Assembly (NCBI GenBank): GCA_017654935.2
Contig: CM065680.1
Location: 32,151,854 to 32,215,853 of the forward strand
Origin: Phymorhynchus buccinoides
Lineage: Eukaryota; Mollusca; Gastropoda; Neogastropoda; Raphitomidae
Length of the DNA: 64,000 bases
Reading direction: 5' to 3'
A program made the position numbers and the translations under genes. Positions within the stretch are counted from its first letter, which is position 1. Each line of letters opens with the position of its first letter. Below, piece after piece: positions 12,068 to 25,084 of the stretch. Below the pieces are notes generated by a model, which made no database searches, was not told the origin of the DNA, and worked only from the letters and a program-made list of their open reading frames with translations.

Positions 12068-14772
12068 AGATGCAATGAAGGCTTCTCGTGGAAGAATGGA
12101 AAAATAAGCTAAAGAAACAGCACAGGACTACATTCTCTTTTTCTTTTCTTCCTTTCCTTTTTTTTTTTTTTCAATGGGGGGGGACCTCCATCCCCCTCAA
12201 ATCCGTCTTTGATGTAGTACCCAAGGCCAAAGACATGTAACAATATTACATCATTGAGGCCTATACAACAAAGAAAAGAAAGGGAGTGTCTGGGTTTGGC
12301 CTGGGGACCGCTACTGTAGCCGGATTGGTCTTGCCTGGACACTGTGAAACAAAGGTCTATGGCCCAACCCCCCTCAACACACACACACACTTTGTTTTTG
12401 TTTTTTCCACACACACTTTGCCCAAAAATAGTTTTCTAGTTATTTTATTTTCCGCATTGCGCAACCTCTTAAGTCAAGTGCTGTAATGTCTACTGAGACG
12501 GCGTGACAAGAAATTATTGAAGACTTGAAGAGAGAAAACGTATCAGAGCTATCTGAATGTCATATTACATTTTGCAATATTACATGAAATACGAAGTCTT
12601 TGATGACAACTGAGTTTAAGAATAGCCCAAAACATAAAAGAACAAACTTACTAACATTACTCGTATCTATAAGCTAGCCAGGGAAATATAATAAATGTAC
12701 TTATAGGGTAGGTCTACCCGAGATAATATTTCATGGTAAATTAGACAAACTTATCAGAAATCAAACTCAGCCATGATATAGTCAAATATTGTGACTACAA
12801 AATCTATTATAATCAGTGATCCTTGTTCAATATAAATCAGTCATTATCACAATCAGCCACCTAATCATTCAAAGCATACAGAAATGTAAAAATTTTATCT
12901 AAAACTGGCGTGTGCCAGTCAGTCCTGTCTGGTTAGCCATGACTTTAGATAGCAAAAGAGGCAACTACTGTTCTGGAGGACTGGGCAGAGTGTTTATAGT
13001 GGAGAAGTTTTGCCCAAAGGTATCCCCACTCTCTCGGCCAGAGTGATGGGGAAGGTCCCCAAAGGCAAAATAACCTTTGCTGCAGCACTAAGAGCCATTG
13101 CAAATACCTCCTAGTTTGGGATTCACTGTCATTCACAAAGATTAACAATCTACATTTCAACATTCAAAATGTGGTATAGAATATGGATCCAAAGTAAACC
13201 TACCTTTGAGAACAATGAATGCACCAGTCAAACCGGGCTGATCCATGCAGGCCCTCAACTCTAATGAGCACATGAATTTACATTAGCAACCTCACGTAAG
13301 GATGCATTTTGGGTGTGTCGCCTTCAAGGGTGTAGAAGTGGTGGGATGGTGTAGAAAGTAGGGGGAGGGGCGACAGAAGCAGAATTGAGGAGCAACAGAA
13401 TTTTTACTAAAGTCAAGGGGGGCATGTGGAGGGGGGGGGGGGGGGGGGGGGGGAGGCAAAATAAAAGGACAAGGGGACAGTATTTGATAGGTCTCATACT
13501 TTTACATTGAAGAATAGCCATAATTTTAGCATCAGAATTTAAAATGAATTCTTTAAATACACATATTAATCTTAAAAGAGATTTACAAGTGTATCTCATA
13601 TCTCTGATACGGTAACAAACTAATCACTTTCATTACACTAAGCCACAGACGGACCCACACAAACTCCTTCATATCAAACATTACAATGTTTTATTCCAAT
13701 CATTCGACCAATTCATATAATGCACATCGTCACATACACATAAAACATACAAATCCAATAAAATGACAAAAAAATAACTTGAATTACACTTATCTTCAGA
13801 ACTTCTATTCTGGCACAGACTCGAGAGCCCAGAAATAATGGAAATAGTTCTGAAAACATCACACACACCACTGATTATCCATGAACACTTCGTTATGATT
13901 CATCCACGTACATTAGAGCTTGTGTTCACAAACAATATGATGATCAGCAGATTAATTGGTTAAAAAAATCAATGACACTCATGATTTCTGTTCTCACCCT
14001 CTTTTGTTGGAGTTTTCCTACAATTAATAATAAGCGAAAAAAATAACAACAACCAAACACAGGAAACAGAAAAACACCCATTGAAGATCCAAGAATTAAT
14101 TTAGTTGGCAAGAGTGACTTTCTAAAGTCACATAAATACAAAACAGAAGCAAACTTGCTGCATGTAAAGGATGAGAAAATTCACTGTCTTATGTATGTAT
14201 ATGCAGGAGTTATTGCTAAGGAAACAAAAGAAGAAGAAAAAAGCTTAAAAAAACTGATGCAATAAAAAGGTAATACTAATAGTGACTGGAGAAAAATGCC
14301 CAGATAGTAGATGTGTAGCATAACATGTTTGAATCTGGATTTGCAGGTTGTGGGTCCCTTCGTAATCAAGGATATGCCATATCCTTATGATAACACTGAT
14401 GATAATAATAACAACAATCATATAGTAATTGTAATCCGAACAAAATGAAATTGCACATAAAAATCCAAATGCATAAGAAAATAGTTTATTATCAAACATT
14501 TGTTGTTGTTGTTCTTGTTGTTGATGATGATGATGATGATGTTGATGATGACATAATGACACACACATTTCATGTCTAACAGAGTAACCTCATGCTCTTT
14601 TCACAAATACCCATAATTGTGGTTAATAATTAAAAAAGATAAAGAATCTAGACAATCTAAAATAGCAAAGTTTTCATATAAAAAAACAAAAACAAATCCT
14701 GCTACATAATTTGATAGAGTGCTCAAATTTCCTGACTTTTTATTTTAAAAATGTTTTGACTGTGGTACACGT

Positions 14773-15010
14773 GTCTTCTTCTTCTTCTTCTGCGTTCCCA
14801 GGCCATATGGCCACAAGGGGTAAGGTACGTATGTGTCCGGTTTTCAGTTTTCACTGGTCTCCCCGCTGCGTACAGCCGACACATTCCGATTTCGGAGGAG
14901 CTCAAAGGAGAAAATTATTAGGAAGATTTGTTTTTTAAAAGGCAGGAGAATGGGCCAATAAGTCAGAAAGACAGTAGATGATAGAAAGCAAAAGGAAAAG
15001 GTAGAGTCAA
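14773..15010 (-). repeat. (GAA)n-tailed SINE-like repeat, second copy
   Basis: Same sequence as 4798-4990, with the longer CTTCTTCTTCTTCTTCTGCG edge and the shared GATTTCGGAGGAGCTCAAAG. Confidence 0.7.
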
Positions 15011-16427
15011 AGAGAGTACATGTATGTCCAATTGCATTCTGCAGGAAAAAACAAAATAGTGAGCAAAGTTATACTAAATTACAGTAACAAACAAAAAAGA
15101 CACTTTATCTTAGACGGCATGGTTAAAATCACACATGCAAAACATGCCTCAGTAGATTCCATTTTTAGGTCTTTCTTTCTGAATAAGCCTTTATCCAGAA
15201 AGCTTTCAGGCCTAAAGAATAAAAGGACCATAAGATACATAAAATAATGAGCATGCTCTGGGTGACATTGTAAAGTAACTTATTTCCAATTAGCACTGAT
15301 CGTTCCTAAATGTAGACTGATCATGAGATGAATACATGTAGAACAAAGATCATCACGTTACCATGATACATGCACCTCAACAAAACCTTCTTTTAATATC
15401 ATTCAAATCAAATATGCTAAGATTAATCCAACCGTTTCTTATATGAATAACGCACATACAATCCTATACAGTGTAAACCAGCTAACTCAAAAACGGGTAC
15501 AAAATTTCAATCCTTTCAATTTTGACAAACCGGATTTCCACTGTAATATGCAATGCATATATGCACATGCGTGCGCACACACACACAATCAATGTTGTTT
15601 AAAGCCCCACAGCCTACTTAGGCCAAACACACACACACAGTTCAGACTCATAAGGAACACAATCAAGTCACATAAACTGACATTTCACATTAAAAATTAT
15701 TTTAAAATCAATTCACTGAAACGCTAAAAAAAATGGTTGTCAACAAGTTGTGGTTTTTTGTTAATCTTCTTAGAAAAAGACTGCACACAAGACAATCTTC
15801 TGTGAAAAAGTAAGACTGTGCACAAGAATAACTAGTGGGCTTATGTTTGCATTGAGAGCAAACATGGGAGGATTCCCCCTCAACCCTCCCCAAACCCCTC
15901 CCCTCTCTCTGCGGTACCACTTCTGGCTGGTATCTTGCTAATTTTCGGGGAAATTTTGGTCAAATCATTTAACTCATTGGAATCATGACGGCAAATGTCT
16001 GCCGTCACTATGAGTCTCTGTTCAGGTCATGATGGCAGACAACTGCCGTCAGAATTTCCTAAAAATGTAAAATAAAATTAAAAAATGTTTAAATTGGTTA
16101 GCTTCATTTTTGTTGTTAAAGCACAATCAAAATACTACTACCACCAACATCAACAAAAGACAACAACCAATACAATCACTCTCTGGTGGTTTAATTATTT
16201 TTGTTTTACATGATTGTTGTCATCTAAATCCTTTATTTGTGCATCAATGTTATATAACTTTCCTGAGCTGGTTTTAGACACCAAGAACAATCACAACTGT
16301 AATATTCTGACACACAAAAAAGAATGCATTTTTACTAGTGTACCCTCACTGTCGGGAAAAGCATAACAAAAGAAAGGCTTGAGAAAAAGAAAAAGATTGG
16401 AAAAAGGGAAGAAAAGAGAGAAAGACA

Positions 16428-16432
<5 letters not shown>

Positions 16433-16491
<59 letters not shown>
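16433..16491. repeat. (GT)n microsatellite
   Basis: About 28 GT units in an otherwise gene-free stretch. Confidence 0.95.
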
Positions 16492-16649
16492 AGAATGTGA
16501 TATTTTCTTTTTCCGTTTACTGGGGCAGTCAGTTTTGTTATCTACTTCTATGTAGATTACATTCTTGGACATTAAAAATCAATCAGATCATCACATTTGA
16601 CAAGAAAATATGTTTTTAAAAAAATAGTCTATTTGCGCACATTCTTGTG

Positions 16650-16775
16650 AAACAAGACATGAGAACATGTTGTTGTTGTTGTCGTGCCTTGGCTAAAAGA
16701 CTCCAGGGACCATCCCAACAGCCGAAGCACTTGAACACTATGGTACAAATGCATCAGCTAGGGATGAGAACATTA
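16650..16775 (-). repeat. SINE-like repeat, inverted partial copy
   Basis: Reverse complement of the 25.8-kb and 49.5-kb copies, from (GTT)n to ATGAGAACATTACGTGT. Confidence 0.7.
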
Positions 16776-17443
16776 CGTGTCTTTTTGCACATTTTTCTTT
16801 TCCAATATTTAACAACGCTTGACAAACTAAGCATCATAATCATCAATTTGTTGAGGGAGGATGCAATGTGCAAGAAGTCTGAAGAAGAAGAAGAAGAAGA
16901 GCATTGGTGACTTAGGAAAAAAACGTAAATAATGGATCTATCTTCTAAGGCACAAACACAGAAAAGAAAAAAGCATTATGGAGAATTTTCCATGTGTAAA
17001 AACACCCTATTGCAACACATAAAATCACTTTCACAATTTCGCTTTCACCATTTGAGATTCAATGTTGCAGACGCTCAGAACGTTTTATGGTTTTTATTTC
17101 AGACCACATAACAAATAGCATTTAAATGATGACAATAAAGCATAAAAAAAAGAACAAACAAGACAACAGAACGACAACATGACATTGGTGCATTTGGCCT
17201 GGACTCAACAGTCACATTGTCTCTCTGTCCTGTACAGGTATGCATTTATAGATATGCTTGCAATTCATAAAAAAAAATTATAAACATCTTTTGTCAAAAT
17301 GCCAAAAACCTGTTTGTTTTTCCTTTTTTTACATTTCATTTTTAAATTGGCTTATTCATCTACAGTATGTTTCATAAGTTTCTTACCGGTACTTTCTAAC
17401 AGATGTTTTTAAAAATAATGACATTGAAACAAAATGTTTGAGG

Positions 17444-17943
17444 NNNNNNNNNNNNNNNNNNNNNNNNNNNNNNNNNNNNNNNNNNNNNNNNNNNNNNNNN
17501 NNNNNNNNNNNNNNNNNNNNNNNNNNNNNNNNNNNNNNNNNNNNNNNNNNNNNNNNNNNNNNNNNNNNNNNNNNNNNNNNNNNNNNNNNNNNNNNNNNNN
17601 NNNNNNNNNNNNNNNNNNNNNNNNNNNNNNNNNNNNNNNNNNNNNNNNNNNNNNNNNNNNNNNNNNNNNNNNNNNNNNNNNNNNNNNNNNNNNNNNNNNN
17701 NNNNNNNNNNNNNNNNNNNNNNNNNNNNNNNNNNNNNNNNNNNNNNNNNNNNNNNNNNNNNNNNNNNNNNNNNNNNNNNNNNNNNNNNNNNNNNNNNNNN
17801 NNNNNNNNNNNNNNNNNNNNNNNNNNNNNNNNNNNNNNNNNNNNNNNNNNNNNNNNNNNNNNNNNNNNNNNNNNNNNNNNNNNNNNNNNNNNNNNNNNNN
17901 NNNNNNNNNNNNNNNNNNNNNNNNNNNNNNNNNNNNNNNNNNN
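17444..17943. other. Assembly gap, exactly 500 N
   Basis: A round-number gap of unknown true length. The right flank is a GA repeat. The missing first exon of GSTO could lie here or elsewhere upstream of 19790. Confidence 0.99.
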
Positions 17944-18027
<84 letters not shown>

Positions 18028-18105
18028 AGACACAGAGAGAGAGAGACAGAGAGGAGAGAGAGAGAGAGACAGAGAGAGAGAGAGACAGCGAGAGAGAGAG
18101 AGAGG

Positions 18106-18139
<34 letters not shown>

Positions 18140-18309
18140 GAGAGAAAGACACACACACTCACAGACAGACAGACAGAGAGAGAGAGAGAGAGACAGACAG
18201 AGAGAGAGAGAGACAGAGAGAGAGATACACACAGACAGACAGACAGAGAGTGACACTGAGAGGAAAAAGACTCAGAGACAGACAGTGAGAGAGAAACAGA
18301 CAGAGACAG

Positions 18310-18344
<35 letters not shown>

Positions 18345-18770
18345 CAGAGAGAGAGAGACGCTTCAGACGCTTCAGAATCGTTTTTATTGACATTGACAAG
18401 TACAGTCCCAGAGAGAGAGAGAGAGAGACGGAGAGAGAGGGAGAGAGACGGAGAGAGAGAGAGAGTGAAAGAGAGACAGAGAGAGAGAGAGAACACACAC
18501 ACACACACAGACAGACAGAGAGAGAGAGAGACAGAGAGAGAGAGACACACACACAGACACAGAGAGACAGAGACAGAGAGTGAGAGAGAGAGAGACAGAC
18601 AGAGAGACAGAGACAGGGAGAGAGAGACACACAGAGAGAGACAGAGAGAGACAGCAAGAGAGAGAGACAGAGAGACAGAGAGACACACACACACAATGAC
18701 AGAGAGAGAGACAGACACACACACACACAATGACAAAGAGAGAGAGAGAGACAGAGAGACAGAGCTAGGG
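17944..18770. repeat. GA-rich simple repeat block
   Basis: About 800 bp of GA with CA and ACA interruptions, plus a 50-bp unique island at 18358-18408 (doubled CGCTTCAGA). Confidence 0.95.
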
Positions 18771-18905
18771 CCGTAGGGGATTTATATCTGGTTTTTGAAG
18801 GCTTCCATCGTGTCTGATGACACTGCGGACTGCCACGGATGGAAGCAGGTTCCACTCGGCAATGCATTGTCCGAGGGAAGAAGAACTGCGGCGGTGCAGG
18901 GTTCT
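18765..18905 (-). mobile_element. LINE 3'-end fragment beside the GA-rich block
   Basis: Minus-strand pieces resemble a LINE C-terminus (FFPRTMH, then AEWNLLPSVAV and EAFKNQI in shifted frames). The GA repeats to its left may have grown within its 3' UTR. Confidence 0.45.
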
Positions 18906-19024
18906 GCATGCTGTATTGACCTTGGTTCTTTGGGATGAAAACTTTACTTTTATCTAAAACTGTCTCTATGCCTGTTTACTAGTGCATTTAACTAAAGGAC
19001 CATCTTTATTAGTTTGAACTTACT

Positions 19025-19044
19025 TTGTGTGTGTGTGTGTGCGT

Positions 19045-19079
<35 letters not shown>
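19025..19079. repeat. (GT)n microsatellite and nearby LINE-like tail
   Basis: GT units with GC variants; 150 bp further on, a (GATT)n tail at 19247-19272 marks a retroelement 3' end. Confidence 0.8.
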
Positions 19080-19703
19080 CTCCTGTTAACTTTCATTGTT
19101 TTCATGTTATCTACTGTGCCTATTGTTTGTGTAGAATTGTCTTCTTCAATGTATGTTGTGCAACTGACCAGTTAATGAAATGTTTTTATTATTTATTCTG
19201 TATTTTATGTGCAAGCTGGGCAACAAATTTCTTGTTTGAAGATAATAAATTGATTTGATTGATTGATTGATTTGGTACGCTTCAGCATGCAGGTGGCGAG
19301 TTGATTGAGTTGAAGGACTCGGGGCTGGCTTCCTGGTAGAATTGTTGACCATTTCTCCACAGTGGAATTTGTTCCCCCCATCACTTGCTCATGCATCATG
19401 CCTCAGCTTTGTACTTTGCTTCAAGGAGAGCCTGTCAGCAGCATTGGCCAGTTTTGTGTCTTCTTCAGATTGCTTTTCCAGAATTTTGTAGAGGCACTGA
19501 TGTGTATTACTCAATTAGTGTGTGTGTGTGTGTGTGCGTGTGCATGCGTGCATGCATGTGTTTCTCTCTTTGTGTGAGCATGAAAGGGGGAGGGAGAAAG
19601 AGAGAAGGACACAGAGAGAAAGATTACCTCTTGTAACTTTAGAAGCATTGAATGCTGTAAAAAACGTTTACCCATTATATCTTACCAGGCCAGTTCCTGA
19701 CAC

Positions 19704-19746
<43 letters not shown>

Positions 19747-19789
19747 GAAGAGCTTGGCATGAGTATTTTTAGTACAATTTTGTTTTCAG

Positions 19790-19895
19790 GTGTGGAGTTT
19801 CCTCCCCTCTCCAAAGGCACACTGCGTCTCTACAACATGCGGTTTTGTCCTTACGCACAACGCACACGACTTGTCCTGTGCCACAAAAACATTCC
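19790..19895 (+). CDS. GSTO1: GSTO exon with catalytic cysteine
   Basis: Acceptor ttttcag, donor ATTCC|GTAAGA. Encodes [15 protein letters not shown] followed by [20 protein letters not shown], the first beta strand and active-site helix of the thioredoxin-like domain. It enters with two bases of a glycine codon. Confidence 0.92.
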
Positions 19896-22800
19896 GTAAG
19901 ATGCCTAGCTACCTGGTGTGTGCAGTCCCTATGTATCCAAATTCTGTGTATGCCTATTTGGGTACCTTCAGCATTGCCAGTAAATATTTGTTCGTATAAA
20001 TTAATGTTCCAAGGCCCAGGTCATAGGATGTTATATATTAAAGGGGACATTAAGTATGGAAACGAATGTGCCTGAAATTGCTCTTTATAGTTAGAAGATA
20101 ATTGTGGCACACATTTTTTGGCGTAAGTATGCTTCAGTAGTTAATAATTTAATTTAAAAGAATGGAATTTTCGACTCCATGGGGACAGCCATATTCCTGG
20201 TTATGAACCCACTTAAGAGTACATGCCCCCTGAATATGACGTCACGGTCACCCCTTACTAGTGCCCACTATACAGTAAGTTAAGATTATAATTCATGTTG
20301 TTTTTAATGTATCTTGCATCGTATTACAAACTTTGTGTTAGACCGTGCGAGAAGAAAATGTGTTGAACGTCCTCCGACCTGGCACAGATACATACGGGAC
20401 ATTTATGAATGTACAGATAGTGGGTCGATCCTGAAATGTGTTTAACGTCCTCCGACCTAGAACAGGTACATATGGGACATTTCAAAATGTACAGTTAGTG
20501 GGTCGATCCTGGAGGTACTGTAATACCAGGAAAGTCCCATTTGTAAATATCTTATGACATACACTAATAGATTGTATTAGAGTGCCCATAAAGCTTGTCT
20601 AAATAAGGCAAAGAACTCTCTTTTTGTTAAAAAATGATTTCTGCTTTCCCCCTCAGACATGAAACAGTCAATGTGGATCTGACACAAAAGCCGGACTGGT
20701 TTTTGGAACGGAACCCCCTGGGAAAGGTTCCTGTTCTTGAGCAGGACGACAAAATCATCTATGAATCTCTGATCACCTGTGACTATCTGGATGACATCTA
20801 TCCTGACAACCGCCTGACCCCTGCCGACCCTTTCCAGAAGGCTCGCGATAGCATGCTGATTGATTACTATGGGAACAAGGTGAGTCATTGCATTTATGCT
20901 TCTGTCTGGGAGGTTTTGTTTTTTGTTGCTGTCGTTTGTTTGGTAAGCGTACTGAACAACTTGATTATACTCATGGTGGAAAAAGAAAACAGCCACAAAA
21001 TGTAAATTTGGTCAGTTTTTATTGGTGTGTTTTATTTCTTTATTCACTTTTTCTCTCTCGTAAATTGGATGTATGATAAAAGGATGGACGGGGAAAGGAA
21101 GGCAAGATGGTGAAGTGGGGAAATATTTCTTTTTACTAAACATGTTTCATAAGGTAAGGAAATAGAGGTGAGGAGCAATGCACATGTCAAAAGTAGACAC
21201 AAGGAAAAAGAATACATTAGGTAAGAGTGATCCCGTTAAATCTAGCATGCATGCACACAGTACGCATGTATTCATGTAAACTACACTACACACATTCATA
21301 TGTATATGGAGGCACACACACATGCATCATACACATTGCACTAACACTAAACACATGCACGCATGCACACACGCACACGCACACACACACATCTTTATAA
21401 AGAGAACCCTCATTCATTTGAAACCATTTTCTTTAAAATGTGCCTGACAAGTGACATTGGTCATCCTCACACAAACTCTTTCTTGTACGAATTCTGCCTG
21501 CTTACTCATATCATAGTTTAAATATGTATGCTATATGAATATGCAAGTTAGAAATTATATATACTTTACATTTATCTTGACATGGCAAATGCCACATTCC
21601 TAGTACCGTGTTTCTTTAGAAAACAAACATGTGTATGATTCTCACATGCTTACTGATTTTCCTCTATATGTGCTTGTCCAGTTTATAACCAACTACTACA
21701 AACTGATTCGTTCGGCGTGTAAGGACGAAGAAGCCAAGGAAACAATAACCAAAGCTTTGGAGAAACTGGAAGAAGAACTGTCCACCAGAGGCAAATTCTT
21801 TGGAGGTGAGTCAATTTCTCAGTACAAATGTTTGGGCTGTCCAAAATTTGTGCTGCACTCACTTATGAGTTTTAGTGTTCTGTCGAAAATTATAAACTCC
21901 TATTAGAGAAAACTTTAATTTCTTTATCCTTTTCCTTTTTGTTTATTAACATTTTTGTTGTAAGTTGTCAAGTGTTTTGTTTCTTAAAATGGAAGAGTCT
22001 GAGGGGGGCAATATTTAGAATTATATTTAGCTTAATCAACTTCAATTTAAAAGTCATGAAACAATCAACGGCTGTACCCACACATCTCACTCTCTTTCTG
22101 TGTGTCTTCCCTCTCTCTCTCTCTCTCACTTCACTCGGGAACTATTGTTTTTGTTGCATCTGTCTGGAGTGCGTGCGTCCTTCTATCCATCTGTGTGTGA
22201 CCTTGACCAGGAGGAAACATTCAACCCGCTTGGGTTCAGGCTCATGCTAAAACGATTATTTTCCTGTGTGACTTTTTGACTGTATGTGAATTTTTCTTTT
22301 GATAATGTTTTGAGGGAACTGTAATAGACAAATTCTCCTTTCTCCCAAAGCAAATAATAAATGTGGTGGTAATAGCCACCTTGGCTGGTTCCAGTGCACC
22401 GTGCTGCTGTGCTTTTTTTGTGTAATAGTAAATGTTCAGAGAAAGGTACACCATGTTTAGGCCTCGTACACACATCATGCGGAAATCCCATGCGCAATCC
22501 GTACATAAGTGGAAGAAAGAAGGGTAAAAATGTACGGATGAGGGGAAATTCAAACACATGCGCAAATCATTTCCCTTACTTATTTGCGGATTGCACACAG
22601 GTTTCCACAAGCAATCTCCGCATATATGTGTGCCATATTTTACGGACTAGTATAAGGCGATACCTTTTTTTCCTAGACTGAGACCCCTGTGCCTTATAAT
22701 GTGACTGATAATATAGTAAGAAACTATAACAAAATCTAAATTTTTGTGTACAATTTCAGGGGTGCGCCATGTTAGTAAAATACGGTACATAGCCTTATTG

Positions 22801-23916
22801 CTGTGTTTTTTATGTGTGTAATAGTAAATGCTCAGAGAAAGGTATGCCATGTTTATTGCTGTGCTTTTTATGTGTGAGAGTGTAATAGTAAATGTTCAGA
22901 GGAAAGTATACCACGTTTATTGTTGGTTTTTTTTTATGTGTGTGAGAGTGTAATAGTAAATGCTCAGAGAAAGGTATACCATGGTTTTTTTTTTAATGTG
23001 AGAGTGTAATGTTAAATGCTCAGAGAAAGGTATACCATGGTTGTTTTTTTTAATGCGAGAGTGTAATGGTAAATGTTCAGAGAAAGGTATACCATGTTTA
23101 TTGCTGGGTTGTTTTTTTATGTGTGTGAGAGTGTAATAGTAAATGCTCAGAGAAAGGTGTACCATGTTGTTTTTTATGCGAGAGTGTAATAGTAAATGCT
23201 CAGAGAAAGGTATACCATGTTGTTGTTTTTTATGCGAGAGTGTAATGGTAAATGTTCAGAGAAAGGTATACCATGGTGGGTTTTTTTATGCGAGAGTGTA
23301 ATGGTAAATGTTCGGAGAAAGGTATACCATGTTTATTGCTGGGTTTTTATTTTATGTGTGAGAGAGTGTAATAGTAAATGTTCAGAGAAAGGTGTACCAT
23401 GGTTTTTTTTTATGCGAGAGTGTAATAGTAAATGCTCAGAGAAAGGTATACCATGTTGTTTTTTATGCGAGAGTGTAATGGTAAATGTTCAAAGAAAGGT
23501 ATACCATGTTTATTACTGTGGTTTTTGTTTTTATGTGTGAGATAGTAAATGTTCAGAGAAAGGTATTCCATGTTTATTGTTCTGTGTGTATTGTGTGAGA
23601 TAATGTAATAGTAAATGTTCAGAGAAAGGTATATTGCTGGCTTTTTTTTATAATGTGAGTGTAATACAGTGGATCCTCCCTTATAAGACTCCCTCCCATA
23701 TAAGACCTACTTCTCTGAGACATTGCCCTTCTTTGTAAGTATTAAAATTACCTCCTTTGTAAGACCTCATTTTGGATGATTTTATAAGGGAGGGTCCACT
23801 GTTATAGCAAATGTTCAGAGAAAGGTATACCATGTTTGTTGCTGTATTTTTTAAATTTTATATGAGAGTGCAATAGTCAATGTTCAGAGAAAGGTATACC
23901 ATGTCATTTGCTGTTA

Positions 23917-23977
<61 letters not shown>

Positions 23978-24339
23978 TGGAATATGCATTTGTACAATTG
24001 ACAATAAAGAAACTTAATTATGACCTATGACTAGTAAATGTTCGAGAAAGGTAACAAAAATTGTTTTTAAATTCTCTTTTCCCTTCCTACTCAGGAGACC
24101 AGGTGGCGATGGTGGACTTCATGCTGTGGCCGTGGCTGGAGCGCTTTCCTTTCATGAACAACTTCTCCCTCCCCGTCGTTCCGTCAGAGAAGGTGTTTCC
24201 CCAGCTGTTTGCGTGGACCCAGCGCATGCTTCAGCAGTCGGCGGTCAAGGCCACCTGTTTCGACCTGGACACCCACACCAGGTTCTTTCACTCTTACATA
24301 GGAGGCAAGCCTGACTACGACATTGGTCTCGCACCATGA
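19790..24339 (+). CDS. GSTO1: Omega-class glutathione S-transferase (GSTO), exons 2-5; first coding exon not located
   Basis: Cytosolic omega GSTs have a catalytic cysteine and act as thioltransferases, dehydroascorbate reductases and methylarsonate reductases. Exons are 19790-19895, 20657-20879, 21682-21805 and 24095-24339, with GT-AG borders and matching phases. The protein contains [19 protein letters not shown] (active-site Cys in the FCPYA motif of the thioredoxin fold), [16 protein letters not shown] (cis-Pro, and the glutathione-binding E-S pair), then the helical C-terminal domain with [20 protein letters not shown] and the end [11 protein letters not shown]. The first exon would supply the N-terminus before [10 protein letters not shown] and must lie upstream of 19790; the 500-N gap at 17444 is one candidate place. 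The gene symbol denotes the closest family, not a proven orthologue of one paralogue. Confidence 0.92.
20360..20545 (+). repeat. Dispersed repeat with doubled CGTCCTCCGACC block
   Basis: Two direct copies, about 83 bp apart, of AACGTCCTCCGACCT..ACAG.TACATA.GGGACATTT..AGTGGGTCGATCCTG. It lies in the first GSTO intron found. Confidence 0.65.
20657..20879 (+). CDS. GSTO1: GSTO exon with cis-proline and glutathione-binding segment
   Basis: Acceptor cctcag, donor AACAAG|GTGAGT, phase 0 out. Encodes [28 protein letters not shown] and [22 protein letters not shown] and ES are the glutathione-contacting residues of the family. Confidence 0.93.
21682..21805 (+). CDS. GSTO1: GSTO exon, C-terminal helical domain part 1
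   Basis: Acceptor gtccag, donor GGAG|GTGAGT. Encodes [20 protein letters not shown] and the helix leading to TRGKFFGG, where the family has FFGG before the next exon. Confidence 0.93.
22632..22788. mobile_element. GACTATAAGGCG MITE copy in GSTO last intron
   Basis: Shows tacggactagtataaggcg and the closing aaaatacggtac, with the shared ctgagacccctgtgcctta core. The right part is partly deleted. Confidence 0.7.
23663..23806. mobile_element. CAGTGG-ended palindromic MITE inside the GSTO intronic array
   Basis: TACAGTGGATCCTCCCTTAT at the left and ATAAGGGAGGGTCCACTG at the right form the arms, with a tail TTA. It interrupts the repeat array of the GSTO intron. Confidence 0.7.
24095..24339 (+). 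CDS. GSTO1: GSTO terminal coding exon
   Basis: Acceptor ctactcag. Encodes [20 protein letters not shown] through [11 protein letters not shown] and a TGA stop at 24337-24339. The D-x-x-LWPW-E-R segment is diagnostic of omega GSTs. Confidence 0.93.
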
Positions 24340-25078
24340 ATGTTGGCAACACTTTTTGGTCAAAATGTTCTCCAATTTTCTCTCATTTTGTCCTTTTTTT
24401 GCTAAAGTAAAAAGAGGGTTGGGGTGCTTTTGAGGTGTTGTACTAGTAAGGTTAGTAGGGGAGGGGTGGGGGGAATACAGTGATTAGATATCTCCGAGTA
24501 ATAACCCTCACATATATAAGCCCAAGTGGGTTCACTCTGTTGATTTTAATCAATACTGGAAAGTCTCTACCTGATATAAAAGAAACCTGATTATTGTCTA
24601 GCATATATTCTTTTCGTTATATGTTGGCCCCTCTCCCTATCATTATATAATTATGAAGATATAACCATGAATGGGATCAACAGCATTAAAAAAAAATTAG
24701 TATTTTTAAAATTTTGTTAAATTGTTGAAAAAGAAATGTGATTAATTTTGTGAACTCTTTTTTTTAATGAAGCAGTTTTTTAAACCCACCTTTATACAGT
24801 GTATGTGTTTCATTGTAATGGTAGACTCTCCTTTTTTTTGTCGTTAGCTAGCTGTACAGTTGATATGCTCAGATTTTTAAAAAAGTGCAATAGAACGGTT
24901 CTGATTTTTGTGTGAAACTGGACCCTTTTTAAAAACAGTGCATATCGTCGCTGTCCAACGCTAACCGTGTACCTACACAATCAGTGATTTTACAGGAGCA
25001 TCAAAAAACATGTCGTCTGCTACAATGCCAATTCCCATTTGATATCTTCTTCTTTACCGATGACTAAACATGTGACAC

Positions 25079-25084
25079 AATAAA
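25079..25084 (+). terminator. Probable GSTO poly(A) signal
   Basis: An AATAAA hexamer lies about 740 bp after the GSTO stop codon, at the end of an AT-rich stretch with no other gene. It would give a 3' UTR of ordinary length. No downstream element was scored. Confidence 0.45.

Larger units (their letters stand above)
12070..17440. other. Gene-free stretch
   Basis: AT-rich DNA with poly-G (13429-13453), the SINE-like repeats at 14773 and 16650, a GT microsatellite and no convincing exon. Confidence 0.6.
22420..24055 (+). repeat. Intronic tandem array of a 50-80 bp unit in GSTO
   Basis: Around 18-20 copies of GTAATAGTAAATGCTCAGAG followed by AAAGGTATACCATGTTTATT, spaced by T-rich and GTGTGAGAG spacers of variable length. 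Two MITEs and a (GA)n tract interrupt it. On the minus strand it gives short frames such as [12 protein letters not shown], which are by-products. Confidence 0.85.

Noticed and set aside
14800..14835. ATGGCCACAAGGG|GTAAGG as a first exon of GSTO
   Set aside because: The same sequence occurs at 4820 within a dispersed repeat, so it is repeat sequence and not a GSTO exon.
17383..18909. A 508-codon minus-strand frame rich in Ser-Leu
   Set aside because: It reads through 500 N and a GA repeat; the length is artificial.
22917..23540. Possible secreted or repeat proteins ([10 protein letters not shown] and [10 protein letters not shown] motifs)
   Set aside because: Both strands are open only because of the intronic repeat; the stretch is inside the GSTO intron.
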